From: Glaciecola siphonariae
Lineage (GTDB): Bacteria > Pseudomonadota > Gammaproteobacteria > Enterobacterales > Alteromonadaceae
Direction of reading: 5' to 3'
DNA length: 64,000 nt
NCBI RefSeq assembly: GCF_042652645.1
Contig: NZ_JBHSGU010000002.1
Location: forward strand, 1,240,001-1,304,000
Shown: positions 43,453-53,452 of the stretch, in pieces
How the letters are laid out: every line of letters begins with the position of its first letter
Position numbering within the stretch: the first letter of the stretch is position 1
Notes under the pieces: generated by a model
Told to the model about the DNA's origin: nothing
What the model saw: the letters and a program-made list of their open reading frames with translations, nothing else
The model's database searches: none
Position numbers and translations under genes: made by a program

Positions 43453-44532
43453 TTATTGTTTCTCTAAGATGCCTAACAAATCTTCTTCAAGCACCTGTAA
43501 TTCTGAATCACTGTCAATTTTCTTCCCGCCCTTGGTAAAGGAATTCAGTTCAGATTTAACCGACACCGGACGCGGAATTTTGTTCGCTATTTGCAGCGCG
43601 ACGCAGTCGCGCGATTTACCCATTTTAGCTCTGAAGGTCGGTAAGTCTTCTACCGACAGCGTCACTGTTTTGGGCATATTGATAGGAATGATATCGCCAT
43701 CTTTGTAGTTCATTAGCTGTTCTAGAGTGACTTCTACGTCTAAGAAATGCGTCGACAGTCCCACTTTTACATCCATTATTTCGTCGCGCAGCGCTTTGCT
43801 CCATCTAAAGTCGGTATCTTCTTTATCGGTTTGTACGCCTGCATCAAGCGTATCCCTGATGGGTTCAAGCATTGCATACGGCAAAGACACGTGAAAATCA
43901 CCGCCGCCGCCATCTAACTCAATATGAAACGAACTAATTACAACCACTTCTGATGGCGATACGATATTTGCCATCGCGGGATTCACCTCTGAATCCAAAT
44001 ATTCAAACGAGACATCCATCACAGGTGCCCACGCTTCTTTATAATCTTCAAAAATTAGTTTGAGCAGCATCTGAATAATGCGCCGCTCTGTTGGCGTAAA
44101 CTCTCGGCCCTCAATCTTGGCGTGGTATCTGCCGTCGCCACCAAAGAAGTTATCCACCATAATAAAGACAAGTCGAGCCTCCATGGTTATTAAGCCGGTG
44201 CCTTTTAGCGGTCTAAACCTCACCATATTTAAGCTAGTGGGTACAAATAAGGTATGTATATACTCGCCGAACTTAATCATCTGAATGCCGTTTATCGACA
44301 CCTCGGCGCTACGACGCATCATGTTAAATAAACTGATGCGCATGTGCCGCGCAAACCGCTCATTTACGATTTCAAGCGTGGGCATTCGCCCGCGCACAAT
44401 TCTATCTTGCGACGAAAAGTCATACTCGAGGGCGGAGCCATCGTTCTCGACCTCTTCGACTTCTTCCTCTTCAACATCATCAACACCGTGTAATAGCGCG
44501 TCAATTTCGTCTTGTGATAATAAATCGCTCAC
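43453..44532 (-). CDS. fliM: Flagellar switch protein FliM
   Basis: 359 residues. CheY-P-binding peptide at the N-terminus (LLSQDEIDALLHGV), CheC-like middle domain (RFARHMRISLFNMMRRSAEVS, GTGLITMEARLVFIMVDNFFGG) and C-terminal SpoA domain (DGDIIPINMPKTVTLSVEDLP). Sits between fliL and fliN. Confidence 0.98.
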   Translation of the reverse strand: MSDLLSQDEIDALLHGVDDVEEEEVEEVENDGSALEYDFSSQDRIVRGRMPTLEIVNERFARHMRISLFNMMRRSAEVSINGIQMIKFGEYIHTLFVPTSLNMVRFRPLKGTGLITMEARLVFIMVDNFFGGDGRYHAKIEGREFTPTERRIIQMLLKLIFEDYKEAWAPVMDVSFEYLDSEVNPAMANIVSPSEVVVISSFHIELDGGGGDFHVSLPYAMLEPIRDTLDAGVQTDKEDTDFRWSKALRDEIMDVKVGLSTHFLDVEVTLEQLMNYKDGDIIPINMPKTVTLSVEDLPTFRAKMGKSRDCVALQIANKIPRPVSVKSELNSFTKGGKKIDSDSELQVLEEDLLGILEKQ

Positions 44533-44564
44533 TTTACTTCTCGCTTATTGGCTCAATGACATCG

Positions 44565-45080
44565 TTATTGAATAACAAAGCCGGTAAACAGCACTTCTTC
44601 TACTACCGCGCTCTTCTCAAGGTCGTTCATTACCTGCCTTACCTGTGATGTTGATTTAGTACGCAACTCAGTTTTTCCAGCTTCTGTTACTAAATCATCG
44701 GCATTCGAGGTGCTAAACACGCGCAGTAGCGTGCCTTCAATCATCGGGATATGGCGTTTCGCCAGTTCTTCGTTTTCTTGTCCGCGCACCATCAATTGCA
44801 CGTCTATTTGTACCAGACGCTCACGCGTGATCCCCGGCGCGTTGAATTGAAAGGGCCGAGGCATCGCTACATACATCGCTTTGCCCGAATCATTTTTCAC
44901 GGCAAGCTGAGCAGAATCGCCCTGCTCTAGACTCGCGGCTTGTCCATCATCACCCGCGAATAAAAAGAAATATGCGCCTGCTCCACCGCCGCCAAGCACT
45001 ACTACAGCCACGATGATCACTAGCATCAGTTTACTTTTCTTTTTACCAGCATCTGGTGCTTCTAAATCTGGCTCTGCCAT
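44565..45080 (-). CDS. fliL: Flagellar basal body protein FliL
   Basis: 171 residues: cytoplasmic start, one membrane helix (about 18-41) and a periplasmic domain (FQFNAPGITRERLVQIDVQLMVRGQE, VLFTGFVIQ at the end). Surrounds stators and supports torque. ATG preceded by AGGATT. First gene of fliLMNOPQR-flhB. Confidence 0.95.
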   Translation of the reverse strand: MAEPDLEAPDAGKKKSKLMLVIIVAVVVLGGGGAGAYFFLFAGDDGQAASLEQGDSAQLAVKNDSGKAMYVAMPRPFQFNAPGITRERLVQIDVQLMVRGQENEELAKRHIPMIEGTLLRVFSTSNADDLVTEAGKTELRTKSTSQVRQVMNDLEKSAVVEEVLFTGFVIQ

Positions 45081-45115
45081 GGCTAAATCCTGTTATGTTG
45101 TTTGTTATATATAAA

Positions 45116-45132
45116 TTAAGTTTGCAACTTAA
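45116..45132. terminator. Short hairpin at the end of fliK
   Basis: TTAAGTT-TGC-AACTTAA, a 7-bp AT-rich inverted repeat that overlaps the fliK stop codon. Too weak to be a sure terminator; it may only attenuate transcription into fliL. Confidence 0.25.
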
Positions 45133-47438
45133 GCGTAGTAATCAATGCCGCCCAAACTTGAGCCTGCAACACGCTGCTCAATCACCTGCGATGATGCGTC
45201 TTGCATTTCATCACCTGCATCTACCTGCGCGGCGCTGCGCGAGGATGCATTTGAGCTTGGATTGTCTTGCGTATCTGACTGTCCAGAAGCCTGCTGCTCA
45301 ACTGATGACTGCCCTAACTCAATGCCTTGCTCCTGCAACATATCTCGCAATTTAGGCAAGGCTTGGTCTAATGCGTCTTTCGCTTGCGCCGACTGTACGG
45401 TAAAGCTCACCGCTGCTGCATCAGCCGTCATATTCACTTTAATTTGCATTGCCCCAAGCTCTGGCGGGTCTAAACGAATTTCCGCCGCTGGATTACGAGC
45501 ATTTACCATCCATCTCACCTTTTCAGCTAACTGCTGCTGACCTTCTGGCTTAAAGATGTTTACCGCTTTGTCAAAGTTGCTTGGAGTCTGTTGAGCAAGT
45601 TTCGTACCTTCTGCGTGCAAAACATTAGATTCTTTTACCAATTGTGCTTCGGTGAGCCCAAAAAGCTGATGAGACTGCGCCTGAGCCGACTGATTAACAG
45701 AGTTAGCAAGATTCAAAATTCCAGCAAACTGCGTAAGCGCACTGTCAACTTTTGGCTGATTTTGTGTTGGGATTTCGACGTTGGCTTTTGCGATTGCGTC
45801 AGAAACCAGTGCTTTTAAATCAATTCCTGGCTCACGTCCGCTCTGTAGCTGCTCTTTGAATTCCTTCAAGCCGGATTGCATCGCCGCAACAAATTCACTG
45901 CCCTTGGCATTGTCGCCCGATAAATCAGCCGCAAATTTTTCGACCCGAGACTTTATGTTTTCAATGATATTGGTTTGTGAGCGCTCGTCTAACAGCGCCA
46001 ATTGCTTGACCGATTCGCTGGCATCATCGCCGTTTGGTTTTACTTTAATTGGTGTAATAGCGTCCGATTTAGGCTCAGTCACAGCTTGACCTAGCTGTGA
46101 GGCCTTATTCGAAGCCGTTGTAGCCTCATCGGCAGTTTGAGCCAAGCCAGAAACACCTGATAAAGCACTCTGAAGACTGTCATCTGTGCTGTTGGACAGC
46201 GGGTCCACTTGATGTTTTGTTTCTTGCGGCAGCAACTGATTCTGCGCTGTGGCAAGTTCTTCGGATGCACTAGCCTCTAACGCTGCGGCTTTCAAACTGG
46301 CATCGGTGGCCAATTTTTCAGCCTCGATCACTTCTTTGGAAGTTAAGGCCTCACTTGCTTCCACTTTCATTTGACTTGAAGCTAGGCTACTTGCCAAGTC
46401 TACCTGTGATTTTTCAAGCGCAGTAACATCTGCATTTGAGTCAACGCCATGTCCTCGCGACAATAATGTCTGTAGGAGCTCTGCATCAAGTTCACCGCTA
46501 TCGTTAGCATTATTGGTGAGCTCATTAGCTGTTTTAGTTTGCTCATGATATTGCCCGAGCATTCGGTTGATAACATCATTAAGTTTGGCGAGTTGCTCTT
46601 CACTTAGGTTACTTTTTAAGTCCACATCTGCATTTTGTGCATCTAAAATAACCTGAAGCTCGTCTTGGCTTAAGTTAAGCGTTGCCAGAGATTCGTTTGT
46701 CTGCTCTGCGATAGCGGCCGATAAATTTTCACTGTCAAGGCTATCAGTATCGCTTAAAGCCTGCATCTCGGTTACAAAATCAATGTAATCAAATTCACTT
46801 GAGGTGTCAGACTCTAGAATTACCTCAGGCCTAAAACTACCAATAAGGTCTGTGACATGGGGTGAAGCGTTCTGGGCGGTGTTCTCTGCGGTGTTCTCTG
46901 CTGCACTATCTGCTAGTTCACCTATCTTTGCCGATAAGTCTGCAGCATCGTCTGAGACTTCGCTATTTTTGAGGGGCGTAATTTTATCAGCGCTGTCTTG
47001 CGCGTCATTTTGATTCACTTCCCCATGAATATCGCGATTATCCTCCGAAGATGCCGAGCGTGTATTGTTATGGGATGATGTTTGAGTATCAGCATTTGCA
47101 TGAGACTCGGATTGCTCGGCCTTGTTGGTCTGAGCAACTTCGTCTGATGAACGCTGCCTAGCCTGCGACACTGCATCGTCAGCGTGATTGTTTGGCTGAC
47201 TCGGGCGTTCAACGGGTTGGGTGAATGCTCGCTCTTTTACACGCAGTTTTGCATCATCGCGGCCTTTCTCTTTAGCAAAAGCCCCCTGTTCTGCCGTCAC
47301 AAACGCTTTTTCAAATGCACTACGCGGGCTATCTAGCCCTGCTATACCGTCTTTTGAATATAGGTTTTCAGATGACGTATCGAAAGGCAGCGCATTTGCG
47401 GCAAGTTTTGATGATGAGGTGGCAACTTGTTGCATCAT
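45129..47438 (-). CDS. fliK: Flagellar hook-length control protein FliK
   Basis: 769 residues, long for the family. Residues 1-600 are Ser/Asp/Glu/Ala/Asn-rich and probably unfolded; the conserved C-terminal domain (about 640-720: RLDPPELGAMQIKVNMTADAAAVSF, LDQALPKLRDMLQEQGI) switches export specificity via FlhB. The secretable N-terminus begins MMQQVATSSS. Stands between fliJ (128-base gap) and fliL. Confidence 0.93.
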   Translation of the reverse strand: MMQQVATSSSKLAANALPFDTSSENLYSKDGIAGLDSPRSAFEKAFVTAEQGAFAKEKGRDDAKLRVKERAFTQPVERPSQPNNHADDAVSQARQRSSDEVAQTNKAEQSESHANADTQTSSHNNTRSASSEDNRDIHGEVNQNDAQDSADKITPLKNSEVSDDAADLSAKIGELADSAAENTAENTAQNASPHVTDLIGSFRPEVILESDTSSEFDYIDFVTEMQALSDTDSLDSENLSAAIAEQTNESLATLNLSQDELQVILDAQNADVDLKSNLSEEQLAKLNDVINRMLGQYHEQTKTANELTNNANDSGELDAELLQTLLSRGHGVDSNADVTALEKSQVDLASSLASSQMKVEASEALTSKEVIEAEKLATDASLKAAALEASASEELATAQNQLLPQETKHQVDPLSNSTDDSLQSALSGVSGLAQTADEATTASNKASQLGQAVTEPKSDAITPIKVKPNGDDASESVKQLALLDERSQTNIIENIKSRVEKFAADLSGDNAKGSEFVAAMQSGLKEFKEQLQSGREPGIDLKALVSDAIAKANVEIPTQNQPKVDSALTQFAGILNLANSVNQSAQAQSHQLFGLTEAQLVKESNVLHAEGTKLAQQTPSNFDKAVNIFKPEGQQQLAEKVRWMVNARNPAAEIRLDPPELGAMQIKVNMTADAAAVSFTVQSAQAKDALDQALPKLRDMLQEQGIELGQSSVEQQASGQSDTQDNPSSNASSRSAAQVDAGDEMQDASSQVIEQRVAGSSLGGIDYYA

Positions 47439-47566
47439 AACAAAGGTGTCCTAGTTTTGAATTTATGTAAACCACTGTAAATACAACGTTTTTTATACGT
47501 TTCAGAGGTAATTGATATAAACTTAAGAGGGATTTTGCAAATGCCGTACCAATTGCGAAAATTCGT

Positions 47567-48019
47567 CTAAATGGTTGATTTTGCTCTTTTTAATAATGAC
47601 ATGCTGGCAAGTTCATCAAACATTTTTTGTTCTTGCTTCGCCGCAAGCGTGTTTTGTATGCGTGATTGTTTTTCAATAAGTTTTACAATAGCTTGCGCTT
47701 TTGTTTGCTGCGCTAACCACTGCGTTTTTCGCTGCTGGCTAACCAAGGTAGCTTGGTTAATCACATTTATTTGCTGTTCGCATGCGCGGTCGAGTTTTCC
47801 CACAAAGCTCTGATGCTGAATCAATGCCTTTGCAGCTAAGCCTTCACTTGCTTTTTTCTTGATCAAGTTCATATAGTCAAGACGATATTGCTCAAGACTG
47901 CTGAGCTTTTGCTGATTATCAAATAAATGCTGTTTTGCCTGCTGGTATTGTTTGGCTAAGGCTTGCTCTTTATCTTTTTCGAGGTTTGCGACTAATGTGA
48001 GTTGCTTAATGCTCGCCAT
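47567..48019 (-). CDS. fliJ: Flagellar export chaperone FliJ
   Basis: 150 residues, almost entirely coiled coil (EKDKEQALAKQYQQAKQHLFDNQQKL onward), with the family pattern YRLDYMNLI. Works with the FliI ATPase. Starts one base after the fliI stop. Confidence 0.92.
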   Translation of the reverse strand: MASIKQLTLVANLEKDKEQALAKQYQQAKQHLFDNQQKLSSLEQYRLDYMNLIKKKASEGLAAKALIQHQSFVGKLDRACEQQINVINQATLVSQQRKTQWLAQQTKAQAIVKLIEKQSRIQNTLAAKQEQKMFDELASMSLLKRAKSTI

Positions 48020-49393
48020 CTAGCCCCTGCCTTGTGTTTGCTGTTCTGCTTGGCTTTGTCCTGCCTCTCGTAAACCTTGACCGAGGGTTTGTAACGATTC
48101 AGAGCCTTGTTCAAAGCTAATAATTTGCTTAGTGCTCTGCTGTAAGAAAGCGTTTATCGCAGGCGCTGCTGCTATAGACAAGTCGATGGTTGGGTCAGAG
48201 CCTCGAGCATATGCGCCCAGATTAATAAGGTCCTTGTTCTGCTGGTAGGCGGAATAAACCCGTTTAATACTGCGAGCGTTTTGCTCGTGTTCGCTGGTTA
48301 CCACCTGCGGCATGACTCGCGAAATAGACGCCTCAATGTCAATTGCAGGATAATGACCAGACTCAGCTAAAGCACGAGAAAGTACAATATGACCGTCTAA
48401 AATAGCGCGAGCAGAGTCAGCGATGGGATCTTGAAGATCATCGCCTTCTGTTAGAACGGTATAAAATGCAGTAATCGAGCCTTGATATTGGTTGCCATTG
48501 CCCGCCCGCTCCACTAGTGCCGGAAGCTTGGCAAATACCGAGGGCGGATAACCTTTAGTGGCAGGTGGCTCGCCAACTGCCAAGGCAATCTCGCGCTGCG
48601 CCATTGCATAGCGGGTTAGCGAATCCATAAGCAGCAATACATTTTTGCCTTGGTCTCTAAAATATTCAGCAATGGTAATGGCCGTTTCACTGCCTTTTAA
48701 TCGCATAAGCGGCGACGTGTCGGCAGGCGCCGCTACAACAACAGCTCGCCCGCGCTCGTCTTCACTTAGAATATCTTCAATAAATTCTTTTACTTCACGA
48801 CCGCGCTCACCAATTAAGCCCACCACAACAACATCAGCATTGGTGCCGCGGGTCATCATGCCCATCAATACACTTTTACCCACGCCGGAGCCTGCAAACA
48901 GGCCCATTCTTTGACCTTTGCCTACGGTTAAAATTGAGTTAATGGCTCTCACCCCAACATCAAGGGGTTCAGATACAGGTTTGCGTTGCAGTGGATTAAT
49001 AGGCGCAGGCTGCGTAGACACACGTTTATCATGCGCAATGGGGCCTTTGCCATCGAGAGGTTCACCATTGCCGTCAATTACTCGCCCTAAAAGCCCCTCA
49101 CCAACGCCTAAACCAGCATCATGCGAGATGGGCTCAACCAGTGAACCTGGTACTATGCCCTTAATCGATTCTACCGGCATTAAATAGGTAATGTCGTTGG
49201 CAAAGCCCACTACCTCAGCTTCTACTTTTCCGTTCATGGTCTGCACACGGCAACGCCCACCAATTGGAATTTGACAACCAATCGCTTCAAGCGTCAAACC
49301 AACACCGCGCACGAGCTTACCTGAGGCAACCGGACGGCTCTGAGGCAGGGATGTGCGAATTTTTTGCAGCGAATCAAGCAGAGCGTGGGTCAT
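48020..49393 (-). CDS. fliI: Flagellum-specific ATPase FliI
   Basis: 457 residues, ATP-synthase-beta-like: P loop GLFAGSGVGKSVLMGMM near 170-185, DSLTRYAMAQREIALAVGEPP near 265-285, C-terminal domain with YSAYQQNKDLINLGAY. Drives unloading of export substrates. Overlaps fliH by 20 bases. Confidence 0.98.
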   Translation of the reverse strand: MTHALLDSLQKIRTSLPQSRPVASGKLVRGVGLTLEAIGCQIPIGGRCRVQTMNGKVEAEVVGFANDITYLMPVESIKGIVPGSLVEPISHDAGLGVGEGLLGRVIDGNGEPLDGKGPIAHDKRVSTQPAPINPLQRKPVSEPLDVGVRAINSILTVGKGQRMGLFAGSGVGKSVLMGMMTRGTNADVVVVGLIGERGREVKEFIEDILSEDERGRAVVVAAPADTSPLMRLKGSETAITIAEYFRDQGKNVLLLMDSLTRYAMAQREIALAVGEPPATKGYPPSVFAKLPALVERAGNGNQYQGSITAFYTVLTEGDDLQDPIADSARAILDGHIVLSRALAESGHYPAIDIEASISRVMPQVVTSEHEQNARSIKRVYSAYQQNKDLINLGAYARGSDPTIDLSIAAAPAINAFLQQSTKQIISFEQGSESLQTLGQGLREAGQSQAEQQTQGRG

Positions 49394-50204
49394 CTGCTAG
49401 GCCTTGGTTTAATAAAATTTGTTCAAATACTTGCTCGCAACGTCGTGCAATTGACATATCCACCGCATTGGACTGACTCACTATTTTGCAGCCTCCGCGC
49501 TCCATATCAGCCTGACTAACTAGCTGCCAACGGTTATTTTGTATCGTTTGCTCACCAAGATGAGCCTCTAATGCGGCTACGTCATCTGCGTGCAGGTGTA
49601 TTTGATAGTGTTGCTCCTGAACCGGTAATACGGCGAGGCTTTCATGTATGACTTGTAAAAGGCTGTCGGTAGACTGAGTCACTTCTACTTTGAGCACCGC
49701 TTTAGCCAAGCTAACAGCCAAAATCACAAGCTCGTTTTGTACCTCTTTATCGACCTTCGCTAAGGGTGATTCAAGACTTTTGAGAATATTTTCAATAGCA
49801 TCAAGATGTGTCTTCGCATGCGCATCATTTTCCCCCTTGCTAAGCTCAAATCCCTCTTGTTTACCAAGCTCAAGTCCTTCAGCTTTTCCGCTTTCAAGAC
49901 CTTCTTCTCGCCCTTTTGCAAAACCTTCCTCATGCCCCGCAGCAAGGCCTTCGTCAAACGCAGCTTTGCGAATTTCTTCAATTTCTTGAGCGGTTAATGG
50001 CGATAAGTCTTGCTCTTGTTCATCGTCTTGTTCAGGGGCTTCAAATTTCCACTTCCCGATGGGTCGGTTAAATGCATTGGTCTGCGCTTCTTGCTCAATG
50101 CGTAAACGCTCTTGTTCGTCATCAACACTTGGTAAATCCCAGCGCTTTGCCTGCGAAAAATCTTCAGGTTCAGGCGAGTTTATATTGCTTTTGTTAGGCT
50201 GCAT
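49374..50204 (-). CDS. fliH: Flagellar assembly protein FliH
   Basis: 276 residues; FliI regulator. Residues 86-124 form a GxxxG-type repeat (Gly every four residues with Glu/Lys between), a FliH hallmark; the C-terminal half holds the FliI-binding domain (VQNELVILAVSLAKAVLKVEV, GGCKIVSQSNAVDMSIARR). Overlaps fliG by one base and fliI by 20. Confidence 0.95.
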   Translation of the reverse strand: MQPNKSNINSPEPEDFSQAKRWDLPSVDDEQERLRIEQEAQTNAFNRPIGKWKFEAPEQDDEQEQDLSPLTAQEIEEIRKAAFDEGLAAGHEEGFAKGREEGLESGKAEGLELGKQEGFELSKGENDAHAKTHLDAIENILKSLESPLAKVDKEVQNELVILAVSLAKAVLKVEVTQSTDSLLQVIHESLAVLPVQEQHYQIHLHADDVAALEAHLGEQTIQNNRWQLVSQADMERGGCKIVSQSNAVDMSIARRCEQVFEQILLNQGLADDPRSA

Positions 50205-51253
50205 TAAACAAACTCTTCACCGCCACCGCCACTCAACACAATCTCACCGGCATCGGCAAGACGACGTGCAATCGACAAAATTTCTTTTTGTGCGGTTTCC
50301 ACTTCACTTAAGCGAACCGGACCCATAGCTTCCATGTCATCAATTAGCATCTCGGCTGCACGTTTTGACATATTGCCTGTTATTTTATTACGAAGCTCTT
50401 CATCAGCTCCTTTAATCGCTTTCATTAGCGACTCTTGCTGTACTTCACGCAATATCGCTTGAATGCCTCTGTCGTCGACGTCAATCAAGTTATCAAATAC
50501 AAACATCAAGTCTTGGATTTGCTGGGACATTTCTTCGTCTTGTTCACGAATAGCATCCATCAGCTGCGCTTCAATATTGGTATCTAGGTAATTCATGATA
50601 TTCGCTGCAGATTTCAGGCCGCCCATCTTCGCCGCCTGGGCGCCAGCTTGTCCGGCAAACTGTTTCTCCATAATTTCATTTAGCTCTTGTAGTGCCGCCG
50701 GCTGCACTTCTTCAAGGTTAGCCACACGCATCAGCAGATCTAAACGAACCTTTTCAGGGAACTGCGCCATAATCTCAGCAGACTGTTCGGGCTCTAAATA
50801 CGACATAACAATGGTTTGAATTTGAGGATGCTCATTGCGAATAATATTTGCCACTTGCTTAGAATCCATCCACTTAAGGGACTCGAGACCCTTCGCACCT
50901 GCGCCGGCCAAAATTTGGTCAAGTAAATGCGCAGCCTTGTCTTCACCAAGGGCGGTGGTAAGCGTTCGGCGCACAAAATCTTCACTCTTAAAGCCAATGG
51001 TTGAATAATTTTGAATTTCTTCGATAAAGTGCTTGTGCACTGAATTAATCTTGGCTTGAGTCATGTCATCCATAGCAGCCATCGCCGAACCTAATGCTTG
51101 CACTTGCTTGGGCTGCATGAATTTTAAGATTTCAGCAGCGTCGTCTTCAGACAAACTCAGTAGCAAAATTGCGGCTTTTTCGATGCCGTCGAGTTTGCTC
51201 ACGTCATAAGCCGGCGCTGCCTCTGTGGTTTGTAATTCTGTATTCTCTGCCAT
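50204..51253 (-). CDS. fliG: Flagellar motor switch protein FliG
   Basis: 349 residues: N-terminal domain binding FliF (GIEKAAILLLSLSEDDAAEILKFM), middle domain with EHPQ motif (IRNEHPQIQTIVMSYLEP), C-terminal torque domain with charged residues (QDLMFVFDNLIDVDDRGIQAILREV). Faces the stator in the C ring. 6 bases after fliF. Confidence 0.98.
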   Translation of the reverse strand: MAENTELQTTEAAPAYDVSKLDGIEKAAILLLSLSEDDAAEILKFMQPKQVQALGSAMAAMDDMTQAKINSVHKHFIEEIQNYSTIGFKSEDFVRRTLTTALGEDKAAHLLDQILAGAGAKGLESLKWMDSKQVANIIRNEHPQIQTIVMSYLEPEQSAEIMAQFPEKVRLDLLMRVANLEEVQPAALQELNEIMEKQFAGQAGAQAAKMGGLKSAANIMNYLDTNIEAQLMDAIREQDEEMSQQIQDLMFVFDNLIDVDDRGIQAILREVQQESLMKAIKGADEELRNKITGNMSKRAAEMLIDDMEAMGPVRLSEVETAQKEILSIARRLADAGEIVLSGGGGEEFV

Positions 51254-51259
51254 GTGTGT

Positions 51260-52960
51260 TTACTCGTCTTCTAATAGCCAGCCACGCACCACCTGCGCAG
51301 ATAACTCTGGTTCATTGGCTACTAGCGCCCTTACTACTTTTAAGATGTCTTCGTCTTTATTCAGATTCGGCAAGGTGAGTGAGCCATCTGCAGCAAATCC
51401 AACCTTCGTTTCATCAAAATCTTCGCTGAGCATGCTCATAGTTTCGTCGCCTAAATCAAGCTCAATATCTTCATCCGTGCTCAATTCGGTCATGTCTGCC
51501 TCTGGGAAAATCAAACGTTTGAGCATCGGTCTAACCACGGCCAAAATAAGCACGATGATCACTATCGCCCCAACGACTAATTTTAAAATCGGCATAAAAA
51601 AGTCTTGCTGCCAAAACGAAGGCTCAACAACTTCACCTACGTCCATACGATTAAACGGAATGCTCACAACTTCAAGAGAATCACCACGGGTCACGTCAAA
51701 ACCAATCCCGCCTTGTAACAAACGACGAATATTTAATAGCTCTTGCTGCGACATAGGCGTAGACACGGTCTCGCCTTCAGCGTTTGTACTAGATAAATGG
51801 TCTACCGCTACCGACACGCTCAAACGCCTGATGACGCCCGTTTGCTGTTTGGTATGACTAATGGTGGTGTCAAGCTCATAGTTTCGCGTAGACTCTTTGC
51901 TAGAGTTACCGGGAACAGGCTGCCCGTTGCCATTACCACCTTGGGCTTGCTCTGGAATATTAGCATCTAGCGGAGGTTGATTAGTTAAGGCGCCCGGAAT
52001 GCCTGCAATGACGGCACCCACGCTGTTTTGTTCTGAAATCATTTCACTGCGCACGGCAGGCAAATCAGGGTTGTAGCGGCGCTGGGTTTGTTCCACAGCG
52101 GTAAAATCCATGCTCACATCAGCTTGAGCGGTGTAGTTGCCGATGCCTAAAACGGGAATTAAAATTGAGTCTATCTTTTGCAAATACTCATCTTCACGCT
52201 TTTTCTCAATTTCATATTCTTTACGAGCGCGAGCACTCATTGAATCTTGCGAGCCTGAGTTTAGTAGGCGTCCGTTACTGTCGGTAACGGTTACGCGACT
52301 TGGCTCCATTCCCTGCACAGCAGAGCCAACAATATCAACAATGGCGTCGACTTCTTCACCCGATAAAAATGACCCGCGTGTTGGCGTTACCACTACCGTT
52401 GCGCTGGCTTGTTTTTCTTTACGTGCGAATACGTTTTCTTTAGGTATGGCAAGAAGCACCCGCGCCTTACTTACCGTTTTCATGTCTTCGATAGTACGAG
52501 CAATCATCTGCTCACGAGCATGCTTTAAGCGCTCCATCTCCACACGTTGGCTAACACCAAAACCCATGTCCTGCATGATAATATCGGAACCGCCGGATTC
52601 CTGTGCACTGATCCCCTGGCGAACCATGCCCATGCGAATGTCTTTAAACTCGGTATCAACAACAAAAATAGTGTTGCCTTCAATTTTGTACTTCACTTGG
52701 TTTTGGTCAAGATAATCGAGCGTTTCAATCATCTCTTGCGTCGGCATTTGCGCCAGCGGTCGGTAGGTAGGCTCTTTTGACCATAAGAAGATAAAAATAG
52801 CGATAGCGACACAAATCACCAAAGTAACAATCATCGTCATTTGACGAATTGTCTCGGCGTTGCTCAATGATTCCAAAACAGGGTTCTTTCGACCATCAGA
52901 GACTTCTCTTTCACTGATGTCGTCAGAAATTGCTAATTCGGTACTTGCTGATTCAGCCAC
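51260..52960 (-). CDS. fliF: Flagellar MS-ring protein FliF
   Basis: 566 residues: membrane helix near 38-60, ring-building YscJ-like domains (EGNTIFVVDTEFKDIRMGMVRQGI, VSKARVLLAIPKENVF), second membrane helix near 455-477, and a C-terminal FliG-binding tail (ALVANEPELSAQVVRGWL). 15 bases after fliE. Confidence 0.98.
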   Translation of the reverse strand: MAESASTELAISDDISEREVSDGRKNPVLESLSNAETIRQMTMIVTLVICVAIAIFIFLWSKEPTYRPLAQMPTQEMIETLDYLDQNQVKYKIEGNTIFVVDTEFKDIRMGMVRQGISAQESGGSDIIMQDMGFGVSQRVEMERLKHAREQMIARTIEDMKTVSKARVLLAIPKENVFARKEKQASATVVVTPTRGSFLSGEEVDAIVDIVGSAVQGMEPSRVTVTDSNGRLLNSGSQDSMSARARKEYEIEKKREDEYLQKIDSILIPVLGIGNYTAQADVSMDFTAVEQTQRRYNPDLPAVRSEMISEQNSVGAVIAGIPGALTNQPPLDANIPEQAQGGNGNGQPVPGNSSKESTRNYELDTTISHTKQQTGVIRRLSVSVAVDHLSSTNAEGETVSTPMSQQELLNIRRLLQGGIGFDVTRGDSLEVVSIPFNRMDVGEVVEPSFWQQDFFMPILKLVVGAIVIIVLILAVVRPMLKRLIFPEADMTELSTDEDIELDLGDETMSMLSEDFDETKVGFAADGSLTLPNLNKDEDILKVVRALVANEPELSAQVVRGWLLEDE

Positions 52961-52975
52961 AATTTACTTCCTTTT

Positions 52976-53302
52976 TTATACCGGCATATTCATGATGGTT
53001 TTATAAGCTTCAAGTAACTTGTTACGCACCTGAACCGTTGCTTCAAAGGCAATGCCTGATTTCTCTTTTGCCACCATTACATCGACTAGACTTAAATCGG
53101 GGTCGCCCATTTCAAAGCGTTTTTGCAGCTCTCGCGACTCACCCTGCAGGCCGTTTACATTATTAATCGCTTGGCTAAGCATGTCTGAAAATTCGCTGCC
53201 AGCAGGATTCACTTCCATACGCTGCACAGGCGCGGGACCGGCACCGGCCTGCATCGCCATCATTTGCATTTCTTGGTATAGAGAGTTTGCTTTTACGTCC
53301 AT
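52976..53302 (-). CDS. fliE: Flagellar hook-basal body protein FliE
   Basis: 108 residues linking the MS ring to the rod: SEFSDMLSQAINNVNGLQ, DPDLSLVDVMVAKEKSGIAFEATVQVRNKLLEAYKTIMNMPV. ATG 53302 follows GAGGTC by 6 bases; the frame is open further upstream but that part overlaps the sigma-54 promoter. First gene of the large fliE-led operon. Confidence 0.96.
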   Translation of the reverse strand: MDVKANSLYQEMQMMAMQAGAGPAPVQRMEVNPAGSEFSDMLSQAINNVNGLQGESRELQKRFEMGDPDLSLVDVMVAKEKSGIAFEATVQVRNKLLEAYKTIMNMPV

Positions 53303-53357
53303 CAGAAGACCTCGACCGTCAGTTTTTTGTTGCTTAAAGACTATTTGACGGTGAGTT

Positions 53358-53373
53358 TGCAATAAAAATGCCA
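53358..53373 (-). promoter_or_regulatory. Sigma-54 promoter of the fliE operon
   Basis: Minus-strand TGGCATTTTTATTGCA: GG and GC separated by exactly 10 bases, matching TGGCAN7TTGCA. 56 bases upstream of the fliE ATG. In the FlrABC system this class is activated by FlrC, whose gene is next upstream. Confidence 0.85.
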
Positions 53374-53376
53374 GAT

Positions 53377-53393
53377 ATTGCCACAGTGGCAAT
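53377..53393. promoter_or_regulatory. Palindrome just upstream of the fliE sigma-54 promoter
   Basis: ATTGCCAC-A-GTGGCAAT, perfect 8-bp arms with one central base, starting 4 bases upstream of the -24 box. Looks like a dimeric protein site. Whether FlrC or another factor binds is unknown. Confidence 0.45.
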
Positions 53394-53452
53394 ACTTGTC
53401 GTTAAATGAGGGCAATCTTAGGCAAGTGTTTGCATGGTACTGAACACGTGAT

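Noticed and set aside
52137..52715. 192-codon plus-strand ORF antisense to fliF
   Set aside because: Composition of a shadow frame, fully inside a strongly conserved gene.
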